Origin: Dehalococcoidia bacterium UBA7891
Lineage (GTDB): Bacteria; Chloroflexota; Dehalococcoidia; Lucifugimonadales; UBA826
Assembly (NCBI GenBank): GCA_002500485.1
Contig: DLRJ01000035.1
Location: 1-33,308, forward strand
Direction of reading: 5' to 3'
Length of the DNA stretch: 33,308 nt
A program made the position numbers and the translations under genes. Below, piece after piece: positions 8,699 through 16,237 of this stretch (its first letter is position 1; each line of letters begins with the position of its first letter). The notes under the pieces are model-generated. The model saw only the letters and a program-made list of their open reading frames with translations, did no database searches and was not told where the DNA came from.

Positions 8699-9634
8699 TT
8701 ACTCTTCCCAATCATTTCCTTGAGATATCTTATTTACGATTTTTTCTGAGCAGTCCCATAATTTTTCTGCCATTGCTTGATCTTTTCCGTGTTTGGAAGT
8801 TTCCTTTAGATTGCAGTTTGAAAAATATTTTCCGCTTACTTCTTTGAGATCCGGATGGGTGCTGACATATAGTTGAGTAGCGGCTCCCTGCTGAACATTT
8901 TTGAAAAGAAGTTTTTCTAATACGATTGACCCGTATTTGATGACAGGGTTGTAATGTCTTAGCAGATTAGTCCTGATAACGCCTGGATGGACCGCGTTGG
9001 CTGTCTGTCCGGATGCCTGAAATCGCCTGGCCAGCTCATTTGCGAACAAGATATTTGCTAGTTTGGAGTGACCGTAAGCTTTTTGAGGGCTGTAATGCCT
9101 ATTGCCAGAGAAGTTATCAAACTGAATCCCATCGTGATAGGAAAACACCTGGTGTGCAGAGCTTGATACAACAGTTATGCGTGCTCTGCTGGTTAGAATC
9201 GGTCTTAATAGGTTGACTAGCATAAAATGACCAATATGATTTGTTAAAAATTGTAGTTCTATGCCATGTTTTTTTTGCAACTTGGGCAGTGCCATAATTC
9301 CAGCATTGCAAATTATAGAATCTATTTGGATGCCTGACCTAATCAAATTTTCAGCAGATTTGGTGATTGAACTAGGTTCTGATAGATCGCATTCCAGAGG
9401 TGTGAATTGCTTGTTCATGACTGATTTTATTGACTTAGCTTTGTCAATTGTTCTAGCCATTCCAATGACCGTGGCCCCTCTGAGGGATAAGACTCTTACT
9501 GTTTCTAGCCCTAGGCCAGAATTGGCTCCAGTAACCACGATTGTTTTATTTTGGAGGTCCAGGGACTTTGTTGCCTCTTCTGCAGTTGTATGAAATCCCA
9601 AACCGTTTGTCCCAACCTTTCTGAAGCGATCCAT
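8699..9634 (-). CDS. SDR-family oxidoreductase (retinol-dehydrogenase-like)
   Basis: A classical-type short-chain dehydrogenase of about 311 residues. It has the TGANSGLG cofactor loop (about residues 35-42), CNAG (about 109-112), VVSSSAH with the catalytic Ser, and YGHSK with Tyr and Lys at about 187 and 191. The N-terminal GLGFHTTAEEATKSLDL is common in the family just before the Rossmann fold. The ATG at 9634 is used, though a TTG at 9670 with a weak AAAGAG site is an alternative adding 12 residues. It sits between the DUF4395 gene and the LLM remnant. NADP(H) use and the substrate are not determined. Confidence 0.85.
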   Translation of the reverse strand: MDRFRKVGTNGLGFHTTAEEATKSLDLQNKTIVVTGANSGLGLETVRVLSLRGATVIGMARTIDKAKSIKSVMNKQFTPLECDLSEPSSITKSAENLIRSGIQIDSIICNAGIMALPKLQKKHGIELQFLTNHIGHFMLVNLLRPILTSRARITVVSSSAHQVFSYHDGIQFDNFSGNRHYSPQKAYGHSKLANILFANELARRFQASGQTANAVHPGVIRTNLLRHYNPVIKYGSIVLEKLLFKNVQQGAATQLYVSTHPDLKEVSGKYFSNCNLKETSKHGKDQAMAEKLWDCSEKIVNKISQGNDWEE

Positions 9635-9703
9635 AAACGGAATCCGTGAACTAGCCAATGTTTCTAACAATTATTGCTCTTTGCTGGTTGCGCTAATTGA
9701 TCT

Positions 9704-10195
9704 TTAGTATTCATACATCGCACATCTCTTGCATATTTGTTCTGGCACAAGGCCTACTGAAATTAGAAATTTAAAGACCTTACACCCGAAACAGTAACCG
9801 ATTACGGCCTCCAGGAATGCAAATACACTCAGAATTGATAGTAAAACTATGCTCATAGCATTTAGATCGATCAGCCACAATGTCAAAACGGACACGGAAA
9901 ACACCAACCCAATACTTTGAGCGAAACGCTTGGGTGGCCCAGGAACTAATTTTTCTTCAAGATTCAATTTGGGAACCAAAATCTTGGTGACGATTAAAGC
10001 AAGTGGGCTTACTTTTGGGCCAAATAAAACTCTGGCTAAAAATCCATAAGCCATTACCAAGAGGATTATCAAAACAAAATTTTCTTCCAACTTAATCAGA
10101 CCAATAGATATAAGGGACATCACCATTACAGCAGAAGCGACCAGTCGTGCCGCTGGCTCATTGATCAGTTCTGGGAACGAAAAAAACTCCTTCAT
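9704..10195 (-). CDS. DUF4395 family integral membrane protein with two CxxC pairs
   Basis: A 163-residue protein that matches the DUF4395 pattern: FPELINEPAARLVAS at the N-terminus, two hydrophobic segments (about 18-55), LFGPKVSPLALIVTKIL, VPGPPKRFAQSIGLVFS, two more membrane segments (about 95-130), and CFGC (C135, C138) plus CKRC (C155, C158) at the C-terminus. Family function is not established, but members often sit near thioredoxin or rhodanese genes. Here it is 13 bp after the peroxiredoxin gene, under the same cysteine-rich leader, which suggests a thiol-redox role (inference). Confidence 0.88.
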   Translation of the reverse strand: MKEFFSFPELINEPAARLVASAVMVMSLISIGLIKLEENFVLIILLVMAYGFLARVLFGPKVSPLALIVTKILVPKLNLEEKLVPGPPKRFAQSIGLVFSVSVLTLWLIDLNAMSIVLLSILSVFAFLEAVIGYCFGCKVFKFLISVGLVPEQICKRCAMYEY

Positions 10196-10208
10196 ATGTA
10201 CATAAACC

Positions 10209-10862
10209 CTATAAATTAGGCTGAGGGGTAGTTCGAAGATATTCTTTTACTATTGTGTGTCCCTTGGGAAACTTATTGGGAATGTCTTCAGTGGCAACTG
10301 CTGGTACGACTATGCAATCTTGCCCATCTTCCCAGTCAGCCGGTGTAGCGACTTGGTAGTTGGCAGTAAGTTGCAGAGAATCTAGAACTCTCAGGATTTC
10401 GCTGAAATTTCTTCCTGTAGATGCAGGATATGAGATTATCAATTTCACTAATTTATCGGGCCCAACAATGAAAACGGACCTAACTGTCAAAGTATCGTTT
10501 GCATTCGGATGGATCATACCGTAGGCGTCCGCTATTTCTTTGTTGGGATCTTCTACGAGAGGGAAGTCGACGTTAGCATTCTGAGTTTCATTTACGTCTT
10601 TTATCCATTCATTATGTGATTCGAGAGGAGTTAAATCGGCCTTTGTACCAACACTCACTACCAGCACTTTTGTGTTCCTCTTAGTGAATTCTGATTTTAG
10701 GTTCGCCACTCTCCCTATTTCGGTAGTGCACACAGGAGTAAAGTCGGCTGGGTGAGACATGAATACACCCCATTGGTTACCAAGCCAGTTATGGAAATTT
10801 ATTTGGCCCTGGGTTGTATTTGCCGTGAAATTAGGGGCTTTGTCTCCAATCCTTAAACTCAT
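10209..10862 (-). CDS. 1-Cys peroxiredoxin (Prx6/AhpC-TSA family)
   Basis: A 217-residue peroxiredoxin. The peroxidatic motif PADFTPVCTTE places the active Cys at 45 with Pro38 and Thr42, as in the Prx6 group. The C-terminal arm (NYQVATPADWEDGQDCIVVP) and the overall length fit that group. It reduces hydrogen peroxide and alkyl hydroperoxides in the cytosol and needs an external thiol to be recycled. AGGAG at 10869-10873 precedes the ATG, immediately after an intrinsic terminator. The gene is preceded by a promoter and a cysteine-rich leader ORF, so expression is predicted to be attenuated. It is the first gene of a long leftward run. Confidence 0.93.
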   Translation of the reverse strand: MSLRIGDKAPNFTANTTQGQINFHNWLGNQWGVFMSHPADFTPVCTTEIGRVANLKSEFTKRNTKVLVVSVGTKADLTPLESHNEWIKDVNETQNANVDFPLVEDPNKEIADAYGMIHPNANDTLTVRSVFIVGPDKLVKLIISYPASTGRNFSEILRVLDSLQLTANYQVATPADWEDGQDCIVVPAVATEDIPNKFPKGHTIVKEYLRTTPQPNL

Positions 10863-10876
10863 TTTATTCTCCTAAT

Positions 10877-10900
10877 AAAAAAACCCCGCTTTTGCGGGGT
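10877..10900 (-). terminator. Intrinsic terminator (attenuator) just before the peroxiredoxin RBS
   Basis: On the minus strand ACCCCGC (10900-10894), loop AAAA, GCGGGGT (10889-10883), then a run of Ts to 10877. It is a seven-pair stem, six of the pairs G-C, with a U tract. No complete gene ends here: it lies inside the 5' leader of the peroxiredoxin, four bases before AGGAG. That position marks a regulatory attenuator rather than an end-of-gene terminator. Confidence 0.92.
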
Positions 10901-10907
10901 CTTTTAC

Positions 10908-10964
10908 TTGATTAACTAGTCTTATTCAATCAACGATCAATACCCCGATCCACGTCGGTCGGTA
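10908..10964 (-). promoter_or_regulatory. Attenuator hairpins P1 and P2 in the peroxiredoxin leader
   Basis: Minus strand. P1 spans 10964-10941: TACC, bulge GA, CCGA, loop CGTGGA, TCGG, GGTA. P2 spans 10933-10908: TTGATT and AATCAA around a 14-base loop. The P1 3' arm contains CGGGGT (10947-10942), identical to the 3' arm of the downstream terminator. It can therefore pair instead with the terminator 5' arm ACCCCG (10900-10895), forming an antiterminator. P1 and antiterminator are mutually exclusive, as are antiterminator and terminator. The folds were worked out by hand. Confidence 0.75.
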
Positions 10965-11002
10965 CAACAAGAACAGCTGCATGTGCATATTGAATCATTC
11001 AT
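10937..11002 (-). CDS. Cysteine-rich attenuator leader peptide, 21 residues
   Basis: An ATG at 11002 opens a 21-codon ORF ending in TGA at 10937-10939. Residues 6-13 read CTCSCSCC, that is five cysteines in eight residues. The last two Cys codons end exactly where hairpin P1 begins. The stop codon lies just past the antiterminator strand CGGGGT. A ribosome halted at the Cys codons would cover the P1 5' arm and free the antiterminator; a ribosome reaching the stop would mask it. The ATG is only about two to four bases from the predicted transcription start, so translation would be leaderless. No SD is needed in that model. Poly-cysteine leaderless ORFs of this kind are known from mycobacteria (from memory). 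Confidence 0.8.
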   Translation of the reverse strand: MNDSICTCSCSCCTDRRGSGY

Positions 11003-11012
11003 TTCGGTACTA

Positions 11013-11041
11013 ATCCTAACCACTTGTTAATAAGTTTTCAA
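11013..11041 (-). promoter_or_regulatory. Sigma70-type promoter for the peroxiredoxin leader
   Basis: Minus strand: -35 TTGAAA (11041-11036), 17-bp spacer, -10 TAGGAT (11018-11013). The predicted start at about 11004-11006 is immediately before the leader ORF ATG at 11002, and about 143 nt before the peroxiredoxin ATG. Confidence 0.6.
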
Positions 11042-11161
11042 GGGTTTCAAGTCAGAGGTTATTAGCACCATTTATCTCTTTTTATACTGGCGCAGTGATT
11101 TAAGGTTATTGGGTTTTAGGGCCATATTTTGATATAAGGTTAATGTCAGAGGTTTTCGATA

Positions 11162-11707
11162 ATGACCATTTCGGCTTTAATAGTATTGGTTTTGAGGATA
11201 ATTCTCCCATTATCCATTTTTAAAAATAGAATTACTGGTGCGATATTATCGATGACGTTAGATATGTTGGACGTTGTGATAGTGGATGCTTTGCAAGTTG
11301 CGTTAGGGGAACCGAAAGTCGGGTTCGGCGATAATTATCAACTGTTCGACAAATGGCTTGATATGTATTATTTGTCGATCGAGGCCCTGGTTTGCCTGAG
11401 TTGGCCCAACCGGCTTGCAAAAGTGACGGGAATTTCACTCTTTTTATTTAGGCTGGCAGGGATTTCTGCTTTTGAGATAACAGGGGAAGAATTTCGAAAA
11501 CTTATTTTCTTCTTCCCAAATCTTTTTGAAAATTTTTTCCTGTATTACATAATTTGCGAAAGGTTTGCTCCTCGCCTTATACCGACAAGAATCAAATCTA
11601 TGATGATAGTTTTGTTAATTCTCTATCTACCAAAGTTCGGCCAAGAGTATGTTTTGCATTTTGCGGAAGTGAAACCTTGGCAATGGGTAAAAACAAACAT
11701 CTTTTAA
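11162..11707 (+). CDS. Integral membrane protein of unknown function
   Basis: A 181-residue protein not recognised as any named family. About five or six hydrophobic segments are visible, at roughly residues 3-20, 26-46, 66-82, 88-105, 113-132 and 141-158. Between them lie a polar stretch with GEPKVGFGDNYQLFDKWLD (about 48-66) and the acidic ITGEEF motif. There is no signal peptidase site and no Cys pair. AGAGG nine bases before the ATG supports the start. The gene is divergent from the peroxiredoxin leader and converges on the LLM pseudogene with 16 bp between them. It could be a small enzyme or transporter; no function is proposed. Confidence 0.75.
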   Translation: MTISALIVLVLRIILPLSIFKNRITGAILSMTLDMLDVVIVDALQVALGEPKVGFGDNYQLFDKWLDMYYLSIEALVCLSWPNRLAKVTGISLFLFRLAGISAFEITGEEFRKLIFFFPNLFENFFLYYIICERFAPRLIPTRIKSMMIVLLILYLPKFGQEYVLHFAEVKPWQWVKTNIF

Positions 11708-11723
11708 AGGATAATGAGATTAG

Positions 11724-12911
11724 CTAAGATCCAGATTTTTCTCCTTCTAACCCTTCAGTTTCCATTATTTTAGAGGCGCTTTTATGATCAGCCACATTAC
11801 TAAGCCTAGCATCAGTGGCTCGTGCCCAAGTTTCTCTATTATTGACTACGAATTCTATAGAATCCCGGTAATCGAGCAGCATAGAGTTGACTTCAGGGAC
11901 AACATATCTTGCGACTAAATCCCAGCTATTTTTTGTATTTTCCCTGTTAGCCCAATCATGTGCGAATCCAATAACCGCTCCAAACCCACCCGTAAGGTCG
12001 ACCATTTCTTTTATTTTATTAATTAAATCGTCAGGAGTGCCAATAACTGCATTACCTACACCCGAAAATGCAGTAGCATCTACTGCTTCATCTGGGGTTT
12101 TGTAGATTGGGCCATCATCAGGTCTTAAGGCCCGAGTACTGTATTCGTTATTATGCCTGAATAATCCCTCTTTTGCTTGTTCCCTGGCTTGTTCGCGCGT
12201 TTCTGCTATGTGCCAACTCATCAGAACGCGCCAATTCCTCCTAGCTATTTGTGTTCCGTGTTTCAATGCAGATTCTTCGGCAAACCCCCATTGCGTTGCA
12301 AGTGATTTTAGCCCTTGTGAGGCCATTCCCCCAATCGAAATTACACCAGTTTCATATTTACCAGACAATGTCATCCCTGAAGGTGTAAAAGTGGAGGCAA
12401 CAACAAATTCCATGTTTTTTTGTAACGGACGTAATTGAAGTTTAGCATCCCGTAAGGTAAACCATTCCGACTCATGCGAAAATCTTTCTCCCGAAAAAAG
12501 CCTTTTGATTATTCCAATAGATTCGTCTTGTCTTGAACGTAAAAGCATTGGATCTAATCCCAGGGTGTGAGCATCAGATGGCAAGGCGCCTGGGCCAGAT
12601 CCAAAAATAACTCTACCTCTAGATTGGTAATCTAATTACACAAGCCTTTGAGCAACCATAAAAGGATGATGATAGGGGAGTGAAATGACGCCGGTGCCCA
12701 ATTTGATTCTTTGAGTACGTTCCGCAGCAGCCGCTAAAAATAATTCTGGGGATGCTATTATTTCCCATCCAGTCGAATGGTGTTCACCGCACCAAAATTC
12801 CTCAAATCCCAAATCATCTAAGTGCTGTACAAACCCTAAATCACTTTGGATCTGTAACATTGGGTTTTCACCGATCGGGTGGTGCGGAGCCAAAAAGGCA
12901 CCGAAACGCAT
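11724..12911 (-). pseudogene. LLM-class monooxygenase (limonene-monooxygenase-like) interrupted by one in-frame TAA
   Basis: From ATG 12911 (or TTG 12920) the reading frame starts MRFGAFLAPHHPIGENP, passes WCGEHHSTGWE and LPYHHPFMVAQRLV, meets TAA at 12638-12636 (codon 92), then continues in the same frame as LDYQSRGRVIFGSGPGALPS and on to a normal C-terminus (FGAVIGFAHDWANRENT). Full length would be about 395 residues, as usual for LimB-like LLM enzymes. Family members have Gln at the stop position, so a single CAA to TAA change explains it. No other damage is seen. A recent pseudogene, a sequencing or consensus error, or readthrough are all possible. Confidence 0.85.
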
Positions 12912-12948
12912 GTCTGTCAAATTAAACTCTAAATTAAGTTGCCACCGC

Positions 12949-13713
12949 CTAGGATTCTGCGGCTGTGGCTGTATTCTTTAGGTTTGTTAAACCTGTTTGT
13001 ATATACCCTTGAAAACTGCATAAAAACATACGACCCCCAGCAGAAACCCAGCGTTCAATATTTTTATCTCCTGCAGTTGACCCAGTGGCGTATTTAGCGG
13101 CAGCTATTTTTGTCATAGAACTTTCAATAATTGCCTCAACGTTTGGATGGCTAGGTTTTCCGAGATATTCGGGCCCCATGCTTTGAGAGAGATCTCCTGG
13201 TACAACCATGAAACAATCCACCCCATCTACAGTCAGTATTTCATCAAGATTTTCGATTGCTACAACATCTTCTATTAGGGCTATTAACATTACCTCATCG
13301 TTGGCCTTGGTTACATAGTCTGTAACTCCCAAGCCTTGCCGCGAAGTAAACATACCCCTATTTCCTTCGGGAGTGTATTTTCCTCCTTGAACTAGCCTTT
13401 TCGCTTCTTCTTTTGTGTTTACGTGCGGTACAACCACGGCTTGTGCTCCCCTATCTAAAGCCCTGCCCACAAGCCAAGGATCATTGTTATTTACTCTTAC
13501 AAGCGATGTCATACCCCATAGGTCACACGCTCTAGATATATCACTTATTTGTGACCAAGTCGCTTCCCCGTGTTCCATTTCTATCCAGATGACATCGACA
13601 GCTCCAGATGACCCTAGAAAATCGACCATATCGGTGTCCGTACATGCAACTGCGATGACAGTTTCTCCATTTTTTAATTTTTGTTTGGCTCTGTTTTTTC
13701 GTATATCAGCCAT
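12949..13713 (-). CDS. HpcH/HpaI family aldolase (second paralogue)
   Basis: A 254-residue class II aldolase-like TIM barrel. Active-site positions are H48 in EMEHGE, R73 in LVRVN, metal ligand E148 in LIEDV, and D174 in VPGDLSQSMG. The usual aldolase reaction would release pyruvate or a related 2-oxo acid from a hydroxy-oxo acid. The canonical Glu before the His is present, unlike the paralogue at 4211. It lies between a CoA-transferase gene and the interrupted LLM gene in one leftward block with gaps of 29-37 bp. This suggests a shared degradation pathway. Confidence 0.88.
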   Translation of the reverse strand: MADIRKNRAKQKLKNGETVIAVACTDTDMVDFLGSSGAVDVIWIEMEHGEATWSQISDISRACDLWGMTSLVRVNNNDPWLVGRALDRGAQAVVVPHVNTKEEAKRLVQGGKYTPEGNRGMFTSRQGLGVTDYVTKANDEVMLIALIEDVVAIENLDEILTVDGVDCFMVVPGDLSQSMGPEYLGKPSHPNVEAIIESSMTKIAAAKYATGSTAGDKNIERWVSAGGRMFLCSFQGYIQTGLTNLKNTATAAES

Positions 13714-13745
13714 GTTTTATTATGTGCTCCTCAAAAATTAATCCC

Positions 13746-14957
13746 TTATATAACTTCAATATCAATCAACTCTTTTATTTGGGATTCACTGTAGCCCAAA
13801 GAAGATAGAATCTCATCATTATGTTGCCCTAATTCCGGGGCAAATCCTGGATTACTAGGAGTTTCAGAAAAATTCCAAGGTGACCCATGGATTTTGATAT
13901 TTTCTCCGACTTTTGGGTGAAAAATTTCTTTAACATAGCCGTTGGCGACAACATTAGGATCGTTAGATGCTTCCAGCATTGTGTTTACTGGGGCTGCAAC
14001 CATATCCGCCTCTCGCAAAATGGTTACCCAATGTTCGCGGGTATTTGTTGCAAACAGCGATGAGAGGGTATCAAGGATTTCATTTTTCTTGTTCTCAGAA
14101 TCGAAGGCCAGTCCCAAATCAAGCAAACCTTTTTCCTCCATTAAGTTGTGAAATCCCAAAATTTGAAGAGCTGAGATCCAGTGCCGGGCGTCTAATTGAA
14201 TTGCTAGAGGCTTACCGTTGATGTCGTTAAAACAGGCAGCGATTCCTGCCCTGTTACGGCTACCGTTTATTCGAGCCCCAGTAATCGGAGCTTGGTTTTT
14301 CCACATTGTTGTCGCCATAGTCCAACCCATTAGCCGAAAAGCACTACCTACTAAGGAAGTGTCTACCTTCTGTCCTTTCCCGGTCTCCCTTGCACGAATC
14401 AAGGCAGCTAAAACGCCTCCAAAAGTAAGAATTGCTGTAGTTTCATCCGCGACTGAGGCTACTCCAGTTCGCATAGATTGCCCTGGGATAGAGAAGGCTT
14501 CAGTGATCCCGGATAGAGCTTGTCCAACGGCGTCTGTTCCTGGCAGATTTGCGTCGGGACCTTCTAATCCATAAGCTGACACGGAGGCGTAAACTAGTCG
14601 AGGATTAATCTTTCTTAATTCTTCATATCCAAACCCGTTTCTTTCTGCAGCACCGGGTCTAAAATTCTGTCCAAATACATCTGCTCTCTTTACCAGTTCA
14701 TGTAGAATTTTTTTCCCTTCTTCTGCTTTCAGATTCAAAGTGAGGCTTTTCACTCCCCTATTGTTGGTTTCAAAAAAGGAACTTACCCCATTTTTGATTT
14801 CGCCTGCACGTCTTGAACCGTCACCTGTTCCTGGAACTTCAATCTTTATGACCTCGGCTCCTAGATCTGCCATCAGCATATATGGCACTGTCCCTGCCTG
14901 CGCTGTAGAACAAGTTACTACCCGTACTCCTGCTAACGCTCCTTCTGTGGTGCTCAT
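13746..14957 (-). CDS. Family III CoA-transferase (CaiB/BaiF)
   Basis: A 403-residue protein. It begins with LAGVRVVTCSTAQAGTVPYMLMADLGAEVIKIE, the standard N-terminal Rossmann-like segment, then NNRGVKSLTLNLK, FGQNFRPGAAERNGFGYEELR, SVSAYGLEGPDANLPGTDAVGQALSG (D142 aligned with the catalytic Asp that forms the acyl anhydride), and the C-terminal APVNTMLEASNDPNVVANGYV. The enzyme moves CoA between carboxylic acids; donor and acceptor are not readable. Its place beside an aldolase, an enolase-superfamily enzyme and an amidase suggests activation of an organic acid for breakdown. Confidence 0.92.
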   Translation of the reverse strand: MSTTEGALAGVRVVTCSTAQAGTVPYMLMADLGAEVIKIEVPGTGDGSRRAGEIKNGVSSFFETNNRGVKSLTLNLKAEEGKKILHELVKRADVFGQNFRPGAAERNGFGYEELRKINPRLVYASVSAYGLEGPDANLPGTDAVGQALSGITEAFSIPGQSMRTGVASVADETTAILTFGGVLAALIRARETGKGQKVDTSLVGSAFRLMGWTMATTMWKNQAPITGARINGSRNRAGIAACFNDINGKPLAIQLDARHWISALQILGFHNLMEEKGLLDLGLAFDSENKKNEILDTLSSLFATNTREHWVTILREADMVAAPVNTMLEASNDPNVVANGYVKEIFHPKVGENIKIHGSPWNFSETPSNPGFAPELGQHNDEILSSLGYSESQIKELIDIEVI

Positions 14958-14995
14958 TTTGATTTCCCCATCCTAAGTCGGAATGTTGTATTTTA

Positions 14996-16168
14996 TTATT
15001 CAGCGATAATTTCTTCCCCGGTTTTATGGAAGTTAATCCAGTCCCAATCCAGGTTTACTCCAATACCAGGTCCTTGTGGTGCATAAACATTTCCCTCTTG
15101 ATCTATAGCATCAAGATCATCACTATAATCCAAATATACAGGAGCTTTTGTTGTTGGTAAATTTGGATGTACCAGCCCAAGTTCATAAAAATTGGTGTTT
15201 CTTATAGAAGACATGATATGCCTATGGACTGGGCCTGGACCGTGGAGCTCTACGTCGAGCCCGAATCCTTCCGATGCATGAGCTATTTTCATCGCCCCCG
15301 TTATTCCTCCATCTTCGTGTGCTCCGGCTCGTACATAATCGGTAGCATCAGCTACGATGAAATCAACGTGCTGTTCAAGTAGGCGAATGTGCTCAGTTTG
15401 AAGCAAGGGCGTTTTCACCAATTGTCTCAATTTCCTATGCGCAAATTGAGAAACACCATTGTCTTGGAACGGGTCTTCCCACCAAAAGAAATTGGCCTCG
15501 TCACAAGCCTTTCCAAGTTTTAAAGCGTCACCAAAATTTTTTATTTCACAGGCAGGGTCTATAAGCAGATCAAGTTTTCCTTCGAATTTATTCCCTAGGT
15601 TTAAAACATTTTCAATCTCACGATTAATATTGTCCCGTGCTAAACCCCATCCATGCACTTTGAATGCCTGGTATCCCATTTGAAGGCATTTATGTGCGAA
15701 ATCTTCGAAATCTCCAGCTGTTGATAGACCACCATTCTCATCGCCATGCAAGGTGGATGCATAAGCTTTTAATGGTTGCAGGTCGCCTCCCAGTAAGCGG
15801 AATAAGGGTTCTCCATAAAACTTGCCTGCTATGTCCCAGAGGCAAATATCTACAATTCCCATTCCCAGCATTGCCCAATGCCTGGAGCCTCTTTTCAAGT
15901 CGTTATATATTAGTTCACGTGTTAGGGCATTTTTCCCAATAAGGTATGAACTCAACATTTTTATTTCAGCTAGAGTTGGGCCGGTAACATCAGGATACTC
16001 TCCGGTTAGACCTTGATCGGTATGTATTCTCACCAAAGTTCCCGATTGTTTGGATTTCCCCCCTGGTTTATACACCATGTTAAAAGTGTTGTAATCCCGA
16101 CTCACTTCTTCCAATGTGTGAGAATAATGAATAGCTTCTATTTTTGTTATAACAGGTGATTCTCGCAT
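14996..16168 (-). CDS. Mandelate racemase/muconate lactonizing enzyme family protein (enolase superfamily)
   Basis: A 390-residue enolase-superfamily enzyme with an N-terminal alpha+beta lid (about 1-120) and a barrel. Metal ligands are D204 (LLIDPACE), E231 (WWEDPF) and E259 (LQTEH). Possible catalytic residues are K170 in FKVHGW, where the second Lys of the usual KxK is His, and H319 in VELHGPGP. The superfamily abstracts a proton alpha to a carboxylate, giving dehydration or racemisation of acid sugars and similar compounds. The ATG at 16168 follows AGGGGG and is better than an upstream TTG at 16231. It is downstream of the amidase in the same block. Confidence 0.9.
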   Translation of the reverse strand: MRESPVITKIEAIHYSHTLEEVSRDYNTFNMVYKPGGKSKQSGTLVRIHTDQGLTGEYPDVTGPTLAEIKMLSSYLIGKNALTRELIYNDLKRGSRHWAMLGMGIVDICLWDIAGKFYGEPLFRLLGGDLQPLKAYASTLHGDENGGLSTAGDFEDFAHKCLQMGYQAFKVHGWGLARDNINREIENVLNLGNKFEGKLDLLIDPACEIKNFGDALKLGKACDEANFFWWEDPFQDNGVSQFAHRKLRQLVKTPLLQTEHIRLLEQHVDFIVADATDYVRAGAHEDGGITGAMKIAHASEGFGLDVELHGPGPVHRHIMSSIRNTNFYELGLVHPNLPTTKAPVYLDYSDDLDAIDQEGNVYAPQGPGIGVNLDWDWINFHKTGEEIIAE

Positions 16169-16237
16169 TATTCCCCCTTCTGCTATTTTTGTTTTTTTGC
16201 CTTGTGAGTAATTCTTTTTTGGTGAACCCAACAGAGT

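Noticed and set aside
10981..10998. Second overlapping ATG frame in the peroxiredoxin leader (ATGATTCAA at 10998)
   Set aside because: It gives an unremarkable peptide, and the first ATG frame has the Cys run, the stop placement and the nearest promoter.
11051..11154. Direct repeat GTCAGAGGTT at 11051 and 11145
   Set aside because: Ten bases, two copies, one of them containing the SD of the membrane protein gene. It is likely chance.
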